From positions 620,001 to 684,000 of the forward strand of contig NC_045144.1 in assembly GCF_008831285.2 (NCBI RefSeq): a stretch of 64,000 nucleotides of DNA, given 5' to 3'. A model generated the notes under the pieces. That model was given only the letters and a program-made list of their open reading frames with translations. It searched no databases and was not told the origin of the DNA. A program made the translations under genes and the position numbers. This document shows, piece after piece, positions 49,537 to 63,691 of the stretch (the first letter of the stretch is position 1; the number at the start of each line of letters is the position of its first letter). This DNA is from Nymphaea colorata. Taxonomy: Eukaryota; Streptophyta; Magnoliopsida; Nymphaeales; Nymphaeaceae.

Positions 49537-50706
49537 GCAGAGGTGGTTAAGCTAGCTGAGATTGCTAAGAGGGAAGTTTGAAACTCATGCTGTGAGGTAT
49601 TCTATAAACAAGAATGAGGACAATATGTAAAACAGGCGATAAACATCTAGCTGCAAACCATAATTTTCAGTCATTTTTGGCATTGTAAGAGTAAAGATGA
49701 GTGAGGCTGGAAGTGGTCACTACATGTGTTGCAAATGTTTATAAAGTGGCTGGTTTACTATGCTTTAATGCCTCCCCAATCAGGAAAACCAGGTTGGTGG
49801 TACAAAGGTTTCTCTTCTCAAACATGATCAGAATTATGGACTCTGTTCATGTAGAGAGGATTCCTAAAGACTGTCATGTTACTTTAATCACAAACTGTCA
49901 TGCTCTTAGTTCTCGTGTCAAGGAACTAAGAGAGTGACTCTGGTTCATTGGTAGGCTCAACAGTGAGAAGTTATTCTGTGGTTAAAGATCACTTCTCTTT
50001 GGAGGCTATCTCCTTTGGAAACTCCTTTGTCGTTGACAAAGTCAAAAAAAAAAAAACAAAGGAAAAGCCAACATTAATGATACTGAAGGTCACAGATTCA
50101 GGTCAGACAAATCCTGAAAAGTGCTGACCCTGACCATGGAAAGTTTGCTGAGTGAGCAAGAGAGTGTTGAGGCTTAGTTAGAGGCCAGTTCTTAATTGTG
50201 TTTTTTCTGTTGATTTTTTTTCTTTATATTATTTTTCATCATTAATGGAAGGATAAACCCAGCCCGATTGCATCAGAACGGTTCCTCGTCAAGGAAAGTG
50301 TAGCATTTCGGGCCCCCATTGAAGGGACAAGGTATACATCACAGGGTTGGGGCTCCCATGCATTTTTGTGGTCTACATTATTTTTAGGAATACAGACGAA
50401 AGTGGTAAGAACAATATTTTTTGAATATTACCGTTTTCAAGAATGAAGAACCTCAATGAATAGTTGAAGGAAGAAGGTTGACAAGTTAACATACTCCGTA
50501 GGAAAATAAGGTTCCCAGTGTTAAATATAATTATAAATACAGATAATTATATATTAAATAAACAAAAATATATATATATATATATGTACTCATTTGAATC
50601 TTCTGGATGTTGGACGACTAATAGATTTAAAATATGTCACTGATAAACCCATAAACCATTAAAAAAAGTGCCATAAATAGGCACTATTTGACACACTGTT
50701 GCTAAT
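49537..50706. other. Unassigned DNA between inner copy 2 and outer copy 2
   Basis: It starts with GGCAGAGGTGGTTAAGCTAGC and GTTTGAAACTC, which weakly resembles a tRNA-derived SINE head. A poly-A run lies at 50,046-50,056. A 78-codon frame (49,701-49,937) has no recognised domain. (TA)n at 50,568-50,585. Nothing firm can be called. Confidence 0.35.
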
Positions 50707-52076
50707 ACAGCTGCATGCTTTAGCGACCGGTCTTTATTTTTAGTAATAAGACAAGATCTAAGAAATGATAAATTTGAATGTGTGTGTGTGTGTGGATTCA
50801 ATTTGATGGATGCTAGATATTGTCATATAGCTCAAAATAAAACATTATTTGCTAAAATATAGACACTGTAGGGGTATTAGCAACGGTTTATGGTTTGTGG
50901 TAGTGTGTTTTTATAATAGTTTATCGTGATTTCAACAACATTTTGTGGTGCTTTCAACCATAGATTTTTAACCTTTTAATTACCTAACAACACTGGGCAT
51001 TCAACATGCTAGAATTCTCCGATATAAAAGTACTAGTAATATCTTAAGTAGTTTTAATTTTTATAGGTGAAGACTAAGTAGCACCATTGTATGGGGTCTA
51101 ATGATATTTTAATTTGATTACTATAAACTCATGCACAAAATGACTTTGATCATATCTAAAGGGTGCAAAGGATTCCATGTTTGGTTTTAAGTTAGGCCTC
51201 TTTCAAATGCATGACCCCAAAATATTAATTAGCTGACACACACAAGATCAGTGGGAACTTCGTAGCAAAAGTCCTGTATATATGCTGCCAAAACACTATG
51301 ACTGGCTCTAAGGGTAGGCACTGGGCCAGGCACCAGATGGACAATTGGGACCATTTGACCTACTGGCCAGATAAAAAAACTCACTGGGATAGCTGCCCTG
51401 GGTCGGGTATTGGGGGTTCGACTTGGCCCAAATACATACCTTTATACTTTTTTTTTCCACATTCTTTGGCATGATGCCAGCAGTTGACTCCCATACAAAC
51501 TCTTGACATATTCCCAATGGTTTTCAAAAAATTAATAAATGAAAAGTGAAGAGTTTCAAATAAGTATAGATATCGGGTTGAGTACAAGATAAACATGAAG
51601 TTGATGGTCAGGCCCTGGCCCAATAACTAAACAGAACAGGCTTGGACTGCCAATAAAGGCTTTGGGTCAGCCCAAGCACGGCTTTGTCAAGCCTTGGTCC
51701 AGCCTAATGCTATTCCAGATCTGGTTCACCCACATTCATAGGTGAGAGCCAGCTTGCTCAGACCTTACCCAACCCTTTGACATCCCCAGGTTGGGTTAAA
51801 CTGTTGATGCCCTCTTTGACCAACTCCAATGATGTCATTGATCGATTCCTCAACAATGCCAAACTGCAGATGCTGGACTGTAGATGGTCCGTGTGGGCCC
51901 GCAGTTTGAGAGTGAGATCAAGCTGGGAGCTACTTTGTCAATATTTTGGAAATTTCTCTGCATGAAATGTAAAATCAAGTGGAAACTGAAAGAAACCCGT
52001 AAGCACATCTGCGTCTTTTGAAATGGGCGATTGGCGATGAATTGGCTAAATCATGCTTCATTCCGAATCACTTGAA

Positions 52077-52305
52077 TAAAGATTGGCTGATTGCCTCAAG
52101 GCACAAAGGGCAACTGGGCTGCAAGGCAGTTCATATGCAAGGAATTCAAGGTTTGAATCTTGTGGCCGCTGTCACATTCTAGTGTGTTATTTCTCTTGTC
52201 TGCAAACCATGGCAAGAACAACATTCGAGTTGAACGATGTACAGTACATCCCCCTTGGTGGTTTTATGAAGAAGAGAGTTTCTTCTAAGTAAACATAAAT
52301 AAATT
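52077..52305 (+). mobile_element. Possible tRNA-derived SINE, copy 2
   Basis: Counterpart of 17,016-17,250 with the same box-B-like GGTTTGAATCTTGTGG and A-rich end. It came with the duplication. Confidence 0.35.
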
Positions 52306-53572
52306 AATAAATATTAGCCGATTTGTATAACACTTTGGATCAACCCAAGCCAAGCCCCTACAATTCAAGTCGGCTGATTCCAACCAACTTTTATAAGAGA
52401 AAAACAGAATGTGAGAGTATGACGAATTAAAGTACCATTAAGGCGGATTGATAAGTATTACAATAGGCAACTCCTATTTATCAAGAATGATGCAGGAACA
52501 TGTGGGCTTGTCTGGGCAATTGCCCACACAGGCACACAAAAATTATTAGTTTACTTGTTAAAGCTCCGTAGCTATTTTGTTGATTAGCATATGGCATCCC
52601 TCGGCCACTGTATTTTCTGAAGGGCCTGCCTGTCAGCACTGAATATCTAGCTTTGCCACCGACGAGTAACTGTGTTTTGTGGCGACCCATTCAAACTGCG
52701 AACCGATGAGGTCGGTCCTTTTCCTTTGGAAAAACTGTGGAGTCAATGGCTGGATATCGTGTTTGACAAGTCCTGGATTTCTCAAAACGCAATCAGGGCA
52801 CGTCCGTCCAAGAAACTGGGCTCGATCCATCGACGTCCAGCCGTGCTCTTTAGATGGCCGGACCACCATGTAACTTCTTCTTGATTGATGTTTAATATTT
52901 ATATGCTTCCTACTGAGGCATTCTTCTAGGTCATGCACACAGACCTCATGTCGGCTAACAACGCTGGATGCAATGGTTTAGGCTACTTGTCAAAGAAAGA
53001 AAAATGTGACCCATGGATGCAATGGAAATCTGACACAAGAATATTCCATGCATTTCTCTCTCTCTAATAGCCCACATCATCCATTAATCTTCCTACCATC
53101 CTTAAGAGCTGTTTTAGAATAAAGAAACAAATTAGGCTAAATCAGAAAGCGAGAGAGAGAGAGAGAGAGAGAAAGGGTGGTGACAGTTGCTCATGAAGAG
53201 GCAGTGAGTGGAGAGTGTTCAGCTGAGTTCGGGTAGATTGAGTTGAGTGCCCAGTTAAGGGTACCCAAAGTACATACCCAAGAGTAAGCGGACATTTTAG
53301 TAATTTTCAAAAGGTATGTCCTTTTTAGTTTTTTTTTTTACTTCCACTTTTGTCTTCCCAATTTTTTTTTTCGGTGTAAATTGGGACTATTTTCATCATA
53401 ACCAGTTCACAAATTTTTTTGCATTTGTATGACACATATATAACCAGGTTTACAGTTCAGGTGGACATGGGACAACGTGAACATATTTGTAATAATGTAA
53501 CAGCCATAATGAAAGGAGAGTACCCAGTCCAAGAAAAGGTATTATAGAAAAGACATATCTTCAAAGAAGAGG

Positions 53573-53632
<60 letters not shown>

Positions 53633-53636
53633 GCAC
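53573..53636. repeat. Interrupted (TA)n tract
   Basis: TA units with GTATA and CATATA interruptions, longer than the counterpart near 18,505-18,525. Confidence 0.85.
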
Positions 53637-55830
53637 GTATGTATGAAAGAGTTAAAAAGTCTAAAATAAACATCATTTTATTAAAAAATTCAAAAGTACC
53701 CCAACCCCATCTTTTTTCCACTGCATACTTGTGCGTTCGGATGTGCACGCAACTCAATCTCATATTGGGGGTTCGGGTCTGCAGGCGGTGGAGAGAAGAA
53801 ATTGCACTTTGGCCACCATTATTGTCATGGGATATCGCTTGTTGATTTCTCAATCGATGCGATGCTGTGGATGAGATATCACTTTAAAAAATCTGGAATT
53901 GGATCTCGAATTGATGACTAGCATTTGCTTATCCATCTACAGGAACAAGTTTTCTCAGACATCTTAGACTTAACTTCTTGCTTAGGTGGGCATCCGATAT
54001 ACTTCTGCTGACGTATGTGGAGGGCTACATATCTATATGATCCAATATATTGCATGCCCCAAGGTCTGATTTCTATAGGTTAAAAGTGAAAACTGGAAGG
54101 ACTGCACCTTCTTAGGCATGAAGTAACATAAAGCACCCATCTAAATAGATCTGTTTTCTCTTCTTCATGGTTCATAGTTGTTATGTCTTCTTTTTTGTCA
54201 CTTTCTGGTTTTCAATCTTTTTCATTGGAGGAAAGAGATCCAGGGAAATTGTGTATAGTCACTCACGCTCGGTTAGACTTCTGCTAAGCATCCCCCATTT
54301 TGTCTACCTATTTAGTGGTTGTTCTTCTTATGAAAACTGTATGAGTGTCCCTGCTGCCAAATGACTCCTTAAAAGTAGTGGAGCCGCATTGCGGATTTTG
54401 TAAGCAATTTCCCGTAGCAGTCATTGATACTTCTTTTTTTTAATTTTTTTTATATACCTTAAAGTTGAAAGTTAAACTAATAGTACCCCCCAGTCAGAAA
54501 TTTGGCTTTGCTACTACCCCTTTAGGGTTCTATTTTTCTTCAGATTGATCTCTAGCTGAAAACCATTTTGGTGATTTTTGGACTCTGGTTAGTTTGAAGG
54601 CGTGAAGCATAGACTCTCCATCCAACATGCACCAAACTCCACAAGTTAGTGATGTACTCCATATTTGGTGATGATTATAACCTTGCTTAGCTTATCTTGC
54701 AATCAAGTTGAGGAGTTACCATGTTCTAAGTTTAAAATATATAGTTTTCCAGTACCTAACAAAAATTCTTGTATAATAATGCTATTCCACTGCATGAACT
54801 TCCGGCAGCCACTCCTTGTGAAAACAAAGAGCTTTTTTGCGTTCGGAAACTGTCGAGGGAGCCCCTCGTTCTATTCATGAGACATCAAGTAGGTAATTAA
54901 ATATACAAATGACAGTAATTAATCCACTTTCTATGTCATAATTTATAGATACCAAGATTGGAACATCTTGCCAGGGGACTTACGGTGGCTGGTGACATTA
55001 GCTAGTGATGTAACAAGTTCTTGTGTCATTTACCGGGGATTGCATGCAACTTTTTGTGTTTTCTGCATCCTTCTCCACAATCCAAGCAATTTTAAGTAAT
55101 AGCATTTCAAAATTCTTGTGTTGAAGCATTCCAATCACCATTTGATCAATAAGAGAGACATCTTAACGTATTCCTTAGGTAACCACAATAAGTGGTGAAC
55201 TAAGAAGGCAAGTATTGAAGCGAAGTGTGGGTTGCTGTGCACCATTGCCCTGCAACAGTATTGTTGAGACGATGCTGGACCTAGTTGCTGTCACATCATA
55301 GTCCCCACATCAGACCCAGGTCGGTGACTCACGTGCCCTTGAGCCAAAAAGTCTTGGCTCCACCACTAAAGAAGGGGTTGAGATCATAAGTTGGCGGGCT
55401 AGCGTGAAATTATTCATGTCATGAGGAATCAGTTTTTTGAAAGGTCATAGTAATTTTGCTTTGCTGGGCCATCCTACTTCCTTTGATGGGATATTCATAT
55501 GATCCATCTATTGTACAAGTTGACTGGAAAATAAACGAATGTCATCATACTTTAAACTTGTTTAAGGGTAATTAAAATGGCTGATTAACAACGGATTTGC
55601 GCGATCATTTCTGAATATTCAACTGATTCAAAGATGAACCTCCACGGCTGGATGGTTATTTGTTTGTTTGGTGTCGATAAAAAACATCACAAAAGATGCA
55701 TTTGCAACGATCAGTTGCTTGACCATGGTTTTCAATTATGGAATCCAACTTTTATGGCAGTTTTTAACAATACAAAATAACCATCCGAGCACAGAAATAG
55801 CTGCCTAATTTAAACACACACACACAGACA

Positions 55831-55834
<4 letters not shown>

Positions 55835-55883
<49 letters not shown>
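55835..55883. repeat. (TA)n microsatellite
   Basis: TA run after a (CA)n run; counterpart of 20,797-20,926 but less than half as long. Confidence 0.88.
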
Positions 55884-55888
<5 letters not shown>

Positions 55889-56516
55889 TCCCTGCTTTGT
55901 TTGATGCTTCTAGTATATTTTCTATCTGGAAGATGCCTAACCCAACAAATAACAAACATTATCTAAGTCTACAGATGACCTTGCTCAATTATATGTGTAA
56001 ACTAGTCATGATTCATTATTTATTTTCTGACAATGAAATAAGAACATTTTATTTAGGATTTACCATCACAGAGGCTGATTCTGTTGAATTTTAATGAACC
56101 TGCAACTGTGGGACACTTGACACAGAATTGGCTCTAGTGACGAAATACCCCTCTTGTTGAGCGGTAGGATGAAATACTCCTTTTGCTTACTGGGCACAAG
56201 GGAAGATCTCTATAGAGTGTACTTCTTTTTTGAATTGGTTCAGTCTTAACACAAAAAATATGGTCGATTGAATGCTAGTTGGGTCTGGCTCATGGCAAAC
56301 ATTGGCCAAAGAAACACTGGATTTATGAGTCATTTGACCCAAATCATGAAAATGTTTAATTGATAACATATTTTTCTGGTCTTATTAAGAAAGAAAATGA
56401 TGGTTATTAATTACCAGACCCTTCAAGATTTTATCATCTCGCTAGCCCTAGTCCAGATTCATCCACATTTTCTTGTCATTTTGTGCCTTCCCAGCGTGCA
56501 AATCAAAATAAAGTTC

Positions 56517-58330
56517 TTAATTAAACGTTAGAATTAATCATCATTAAAAATAATTTCTATTTGAACTACAACTTGAAAACAACTTGGATTTCTATCACCC
56601 CATGTATCTACAATTTATTGCCTTCTGCACCAAATTTCCTCCTCCTCCCCATGAGACTCTGTCAATTCTTCACATGGAACAACCTCCCAGATAGTAGCAG
56701 CTTTATTTCCCTGCTCAATTTTTGCCAGTGCCCTAGACAACTTCTCTTGAGGCTCTTAATTCTGTTGAACAAATTTGGCCACCTGGTTATTATTCAATCT
56801 CATAAGACAATACTTGAAACTGTAGGAAACTTAATTTGAAGAAAGAAACAATATTGTAAAAGCAGTATCATATCACTTATCGATCGGGCTAACCTATACA
56901 TGTATGGTAACATATTGTAAATTTATTTTTGTAATGCATTCGCAATTAAAAAAAAAAGTAGCGATAAATTCTGATAAAACCAAGAAAAATGTTTCCTATA
57001 TAAAACAACTTATCACAATATTACACACATTATAAAAATTCACAAATCTTCATCTACAGACATAAATAAGATATGATAAACATGATAAAATTTGAGGTCT
57101 TAAAGACTTTTACAATAAACTTTTTACTGTTTTTACATCATATTATCAAACATTTATAATATGCAACTTATCTATTCATCTTCTTCATCTTCATTATAAT
57201 ATTCAAACTCATTTTGCTTCATTGTCTTCATTCCCTTCAAGTGGAATGTCCCCACCGGCATATGCAGGCTCACCTTCTTGAATGTTCAAAAGGAGTAGGC
57301 CACAATGAGGCCTCCATCCTTTCACATCAAATTCCTCAGATGATCACTGCTGCTCAGAGCATCATAGTCAAAATTCAAAAGAAATTACAAATTCCAAAGA
57401 ATGGCTACTAACGGTGCTAGAGTCACTCTCAAAAAGCATGTTCCTTTCTTCCAGCAGCCACAATTCACTTCAAGCCTTCCAAGATAGCCAAACAAATTGA
57501 AATATTCATCTCCAAAATATTTTTATCGCATGACGAGTGACAAATACAAGTGCCATGTGGTGAAACATGAAGAGGTAATCTGTAACGCAAGGTGGTCTCC
57601 AGTGGCAGAGTTACATTGTAGCTGGTGTGGGCAATTACCCACACCAGCCTACAAATTTTGCCTTATTTACATATGTAAACATAATTGACTTTTATTGTTT
57701 CTTTTGTTTTTTTCTTTTACATATGAGTGACCCTTCAAGTTTAAAACTAAACAGAGTGCCCTTCAATCAGAAATTTCTAGCTCTGCCACCGGTGGTCTCA
57801 CTATATATTAGTTCCATTCGCATGAAGAACGGGACATCACTTGTTAAACGATAGCATGACATTTTCAATTTGTGATCAAAATTGGAAATGATTGATGAGA
57901 TGCAAGTACGAATGGCAAGAAATAATTTATGGAAACCATTATTATATCTTATAAAGTTATCTAAGGATCCCTATTAATATGAAGCAAGAAATAAATGGAT
58001 TTCTTAGATGAAGGCCTTCACACATGTTAATGGTTGCATAGATAAACCCTGAGGTCATAAACATATTTGGTTTGCTTGGCGTTTTACATTCGTACGTCCT
58101 CTGTTGCTAAAGTTTATCTTTCATTGTTGATTTTAAGGTGATAAATTATTTAAAATTTATATAAGGAAAACAAACATATATATATATATATATAAATAAA
58201 TATTATGCTACATATAAAATAGGTTTTTAAAGATTGACATGGGACCCTTGGAATCCAGCCGTATAACTGAATCAAAAATATTTTACTTGCATAATAAGTT
58301 CTAGAGTCTTTGGGGTATTATTGTAAACCA
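56517..58330. other. 1.8-kb block present only in outer copy 2
   Basis: Copy 1 runs directly from AAATAAAGTTCTT to CAACTTAAATTATTTC at 21,555, but here 1.8 kb intervene. The block has a short minus-strand coding-like stretch near 56,640-56,790 (AKIEQGNKAATIWEVVPCEE) of unknown family and a small element at 57,598-57,800. (TA)n at 58,177-58,193. It is likely an insertion after the duplication. Confidence 0.65.
57598..57800. mobile_element. Small GTGGCAGAG-type non-autonomous element
   Basis: It starts CAGTGGCAGAGTTACA and ends AATTTCTAGCTCTGCCACCGGTGG. GTGGCAGAG and CTCTGCCAC are inverted ends. Inside is GTGGGCAATTACCCACACCAGCC, itself a partial palindrome shared with 17,450-17,480 and 52,510-52,540. 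This fits a small non-autonomous DNA element or a solo terminal repeat. Confidence 0.5.
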
Positions 58331-58959
58331 ACTTAAATTATTTCTTTCTTTTCCTTTATGTAGTCTAAACAAACATAGTTTGAACAATTCTTTTTCTTTC
58401 TATTCAAACAAGCTTTTATAACAATTTGTTTCATTCTATTTTCTTTCCTCTCCTTTTCTTCCCAAATCCTTTCTTTCCCTTTCCATTCTTTTCCTTTTAT
58501 CCTACTTTCCCTCCATCCAAACAGGTGCTATAATAGGTCAACGAAAAATTTATTTCACAATTGGGATTGTGTTGCCTAAAGCCTCTCTAAGAGCCAGCAT
58601 GTTTGAAATGACCTTATATAAGAAGTTACATGGGGAAATAGGTTGCTACTGGTGTATGCTTGTAGCTCCTTATATCTTGAGAATCAGAACAATCACAGTG
58701 TTGTTAAACTTCTTCACCATTCATCTTATTCCCAAGAAAACTTCAACCATCTTGATTATGTAATGACTGGTTACTCCTCGGTACTGTTGAAAAAGGGACC
58801 TGAAGGATCCACTACGTCCTGAAGTGCTCTCCGCTTTCAAACTGAAGTTGCATACTTCAGTTCTTTTGCTAAAACAGATCTTAGGATTTGTCGGGCTCAT
58901 CTCTCATTTCCACTCGCCTGCACAGACTACTATTTAAAATAAGAACAAAACATGTAATT

Positions 58960-58962
<3 letters not shown>

Positions 58963-59001
<39 letters not shown>

Positions 59002-59013
59002 CTCTCTCTCTCT
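58963..59013. repeat. (CT)n microsatellite
   Basis: Long CT run with one TTAT break; expanded relative to 22,193-22,218 in copy 1. Confidence 0.9.
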
Positions 59014-60029
59014 TGCTTCTTCATGCAAGAGAAGTCAAAGGGCATGGAGCTGTTACTTTGTTTCTTTCTTCCACCACACTTTCACTTTCAGTTGAATAGA
59101 AACCATTAATTTACATGATATGACATTGTTGATATTAAAGTTCCTGTCTTGGTGGGAAAGACGCAGACTTAGAGGTGGAATAGAAAGGCTCGAACCAAAA
59201 TACTTATGTGAAGTTGGTAGATTGTGCTTCCCATGGCAATACGGTGGCTATCAAAGACTGGAATTATGAATACCATGGCAACATGAAAAATCCAAATCTG
59301 TTACATCAAAAGCAATTGACAGTCTAATTTATATGATTCAACATGTGCTAAATGTGGCTCTTCAAGCAGAAGAACAAGTTTCCGCAACTTTTTGTTCTTT
59401 TTTATGATGGAAGTCTCTCACGTATATCACCGACTTCAACACAAAGCAGCATCACCACAAAAGCATATAGAAAACACATATGCTAATGAAACCACATCTG
59501 AAAGATAACCTGCCTTGATCGACCAGCTTCCCTTCCCTATTTTAAACCTATTCACAGTACCTACACCACAGTCCTCATGAACCTTCATGGTTGCCGATCT
59601 TCACTAGCTAATGCCGGAAGGAATTCCATCTTTCTGTTTGCTCTCTCTCCTCCCCCTCTCTCTCTCCCCCTCTCTCTAGACGTGCATAAGAACTCAAAAT
59701 GAGTGGAGCTGTCACTTTATTTCTTTCTTCGACCATACTTCACTTTTAGTGGTGGAGAAGTCAAAAAAGAAGGGAACCACCCTGTTGAATAGAAACAAAT
59801 AATTAACATTGATAAGACTTTTCTCAATATTTTTTGTTATAAAAGAGATAGCACTGTCATTTCAAATTATATATATATATATATATTATGTGTGTGTGTA
59901 TATAACTAATAATAGATAATGAAAATACATATCACTTTTTTCTCTTTATTTTTCTCCTAACTATCTATCAAGTCAGTTCAGACAACCGTGATTAGATGGC
60001 TGAATAACTCTAAAAAGTCAAGTCACCAT

Positions 60030-60032
60030 TCA

Positions 60033-60064
<32 letters not shown>

Positions 60065-60330
60065 TACTTCGATCACAAACAAAACCAACAGACCTCTTAC
60101 AACATATATATATATATATGTTGTATATATATATATGTATGTATATATATATATATATATATATAGATATATATATATATATACACATACACACACACAC
60201 CTTACTTGGATCACAAACAAAGGCCAACAGACCTCTTACATTATATATATATACATATATGTATATATATATACACACACACACACGCACTACTTCAATC
60301 ACAAACAAAAACCAACACACCCCTTATATT
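60030..60330 (+). repeat. Compound (TA)n-(CA)n minisatellite, copy 2
   Basis: Three spacers of the CACTACTTCGATCACAAAC type (near 60,061, 60,200 and 60,287) separated by TA/CA runs; five in copy 1. Confidence 0.82.
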
Positions 60331-61104
60331 TGTGTTAAAAAGTGTTCTGAACAAAATATGAATCTCCTAATGTCTTCATTATAAACACTAATTTAATCTA
60401 AACAATGTTTAAGTTCAAACTACTTTTATAAAATAAAGTATTTTTTCTACTATTAAAATTTTGATGTTATAAGTGCCATTCCTTTTTTAATTATTATGGT
60501 ATATTAATAAAATAAAAAATAATTAATTTAATGTATGTTTATCACCAAATATATTTTAAGATAGTGCTAAGTTATAAAGAAAAGAAATTTTAATGGGCCC
60601 GGCTTCTGTCCCTTACCTAACTGGTATGTTATTTATATATACATATATATGCACATGCACACACACGAGAGAGAGGGAGAGAGAGAGAGATAGAGTGTGT
60701 GTATTAAATGAAACTAAAAACATCCAAAGAGTAATGGAAGCCACAGTACAACTCAAAAAAAAAAAGGATGAAACAAAAGAAAATAGAAGCAGCAGAGAAG
60801 AAGAGAGGAACCAATCTGACAGCAGGAAATCCCTTAGCATAGCTAAAAGCTCCATTCTTAGGGTTTGCAATAAGTGGTGGAAAGCAAAACGTGCTTTAGG
60901 AAAGAAGACTTAATTGGGAATGATCCAAATCTTCCACCAGAAAATACAAAACCATGTATGCCAACTTCAAATACAGATGGCACATGGATCTAAAACTTCA
61001 GTTTAAAGGAATTAGACATTTTCCTCTTGTTGACAAATCTAGCACAGCTCTATGTTACAGAAATTTCCTAATAGCCATCGGTCAGCAAAACTAACCAAAA
61101 TATC

Positions 61105-61357
61105 TTAGTCCGTTTCTTGTGAAGTTACATCATGTTTTGCATGTCTCCATTTATTTTGTAGCTCTAAAACAATTAATGACGTCGACTTTTCTCTATATGC
61201 CACAGCTTTCTTAAACTCCAAATCTGTCAACCCTAAAAGGTCGCTGCTCTTTCCTATCAAGCTGTAGCTGGATGTCCCCAGCATGGATTTTCTGTGAGTT
61301 CTCAAAAGCAACAACCTAGCAATGCCTAGCAATGTCTTCTAGGTGATTGTCACCTCA
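61105..61357 (-). pseudogene. Probable plant mobile domain fragment, copy 2
   Basis: Minus-strand counterpart of 24,553-24,823. The open part reads ARLLLLRTHRKSMLGTSSYS and LLGLTDLEFKKAV. It has the same one-base loss in the TIT-LED motif and an extra short duplication (ATTGCTAGGC). It diverges from copy 1 at its 3' end (about 61,105). Confidence 0.48.
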
Positions 61358-61589
61358 ATCCATCAAAAGATGCATTTGCAACGATCAGTTGCTTGACCAT
61401 GGTTTTAAATAATGGAATAAAACTTTTACAGCAGTTTTAATGATACAAAATAACCATTTGAGCACAAAAAATATCTGCCCGATTTCAATACACACACACA
61501 CAGATATATATATATATATATATATGCTGCACACCTTAATTAGGTCGTCATACCACACACCTTAATTAGGTCAATGATGCATCACTCAG

Positions 61590-62020
61590 ATGTTCTGAGG
61601 CGTTCTTCTAGGTGATGCACAGAGACCTCATGCAGGTGTGCACACCTAACAACACTGGTTTAGGCTACTTGTCAAAGAAAGAAAAATCTGACAGAAGAAT
61701 ATTCCATGCATGACTCTTTTTCTGTCCACATCTTCTATTAATCTTTCCACCTTAAGAGCTGTTCGAGAATAAAAAAACAAATGAGGCCAAATCAGAGAGA
61801 GCGAGAGAGAGAATGAGAGAGAGAAAGAGGGTGATCACATTTGCTCATGATGAGAGCAATGAGTGGAGAGCGTTCAGCTGAGTTCGGGTGGACATGGACC
61901 AACACGAACATATTTGCATTAATAAAACAGTCATAGCGAAAAAGAGAGTGTCCGGTCCAAGAAGGTACCCTATATAGAGAAGATATATCTTGTAAGAAAA
62001 AGATGACAAAGAAGCTTGAT

Positions 62021-62075
<55 letters not shown>

Positions 62076-62520
62076 TGTAGAAACGGGTTGTCAAAACAGG
62101 TTATATGTAAAAAAAATTGTGTATATGGGTACATAATGACCAAATATCTCTTTTTATAGTAGAAAAGGAACATTTTAAAAGGGTAAAAAAAGGTTATGAA
62201 AAAATTTAAAAGTGTAAAGTGGACATAGTATGCCATTAAAAATTCAGAAATAACCCAACCTTCATCTTTTTTCCTATGATATTGTATACTTATGGATCCA
62301 CAGAAGTGTGCTGCAGTTCGATCTCATATCTCATATCGGGCATTGACCAGTTCCATAGATTCAAGTGGCCGAAGAAGAAGAAAGAGGAGAGGGGGTTGGT
62401 GGAGGAGGAGAAACTGCACTTTAGCCACCAGCGTTGTCATGGGATGTCGCTCGTCGATTTCTTCAATCGATGCGGCTTGAGTTTTCGACACTGAAGGTCA
62501 ACGGTGAAGCTCTCTCTAAA
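61590..62520 (+). repeat. Start of a further array unit
   Basis: From GGCGTTCTTCTAGGTGATGC the sequence repeats the module order seen from 17,855 and 52,915 (CTTGTCAAAGAAAG, GAATATTCCATGCATG, GA tract, CATGGGATGTCGCT). The first part is also the right end of outer copy 2, so two units meet here. Confidence 0.75.
62026..62074. repeat. (TA)n microsatellite at the duplication edge
   Basis: TA run followed by TCCTGTAG; the shorter counterpart at 25,533-25,556 is followed by TTCTGTAG. Confidence 0.9.
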
Positions 62521-63655
62521 GAACGTAGGTGACCTTAGACTTAATTTCTTGCTTAGGTGGGCATTTGAGATCATTTTAGTGACGTACGTGGAGGGCTATA
62601 TATCTATATGATCCAATATATTTTATTTCCTAAGGTGTGATTTGTACAGGTGAAAAGTGAAAACTGGAAGGAAAGTACCTCTAACATCACAAAGCACCCA
62701 TCTAAATATGCTTTCTATATCAAAATTTTATCCCTCTATAGATATCATTCTTGCAGCCAAAACAATACCAAAAGCCAAATTTTTCATTATAACTCGCGAC
62801 CTTTGAAAGTTGATGGTCGCTAACATCATCTCTAAGAACTGATCGCCTTCTAACCAATACTTCCGGCTCAAACCGGACTGTTGCTTTAATGCCCACGTTT
62901 TTCTTTTTCTATTTCTTTATTATCACAAAAATTCTAATAAGAGTATAGGCTATAATTGGTAGATTCAATAACTGATAAAAATAGTTGAAACTGTCCACTA
63001 TATCATAAAGGGGGCAGTCATGGAAAGAAATGAATGGGTTACCAAATATATACCCAGGTAGAAGTGGTAACTGAAAATATTAAAAGAAACTAAAGATGAT
63101 TGAGGGCAGCTGAGAAGCCTTCCTGAGAAAAATCATTTGTGGGTGTTGCTCGCCATGTATTGGCCTTCTTTAACCCCATACCTCAGGTTCCCATTTGCTG
63201 CAGCCATAGGGGGAAGGGTTCCAGCAGTTAGAAATTAGGAAAAAGTCAAAGCTAACCCTTGTTTTGCTGCATCTCGGGGTGAAGATCAAGATCAAAGAGG
63301 CACTGGTCCACGTGACTGTTATCCGCAGCTTGGAGGATCAAGAAAGCCAAGGAGCTAGGGTGCTGACAGTAAAAAATCAGGGGCTGTACAGTTAGAGAGA
63401 CCCTGGTAAGTGTTATAAAGTTTCTTTTATAAATAATCTATATAGGTAGGTATATATATATATATATAAAGCAAGGAGAATTCTACTTGGTGGGGATGAA
63501 ATGATACATGTAAATGCATGTTTTTCAAGGAAATCGTGCTACACTGCCTTGGAACGCAGCCTTCTTGGCGGACTGAATTGATTGCAGCATAGAGCAATAA
63601 GGTATGGGAATACTCAGCTATGAGTGCAGCATGTAGCCCTTGTACTTTTTTTGCT

Positions 63656-63691
<36 letters not shown>

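Larger units (their letters stand above)
50707..62084 (+). repeat. Outer segmental duplication, copy 2
   Basis: Direct counterpart of 15,674-25,563 with all modules in the same order. It holds an extra block at 56,517-58,330 and about 70 bp at 51,700-51,770 missing in copy 1. Confidence 0.93.
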
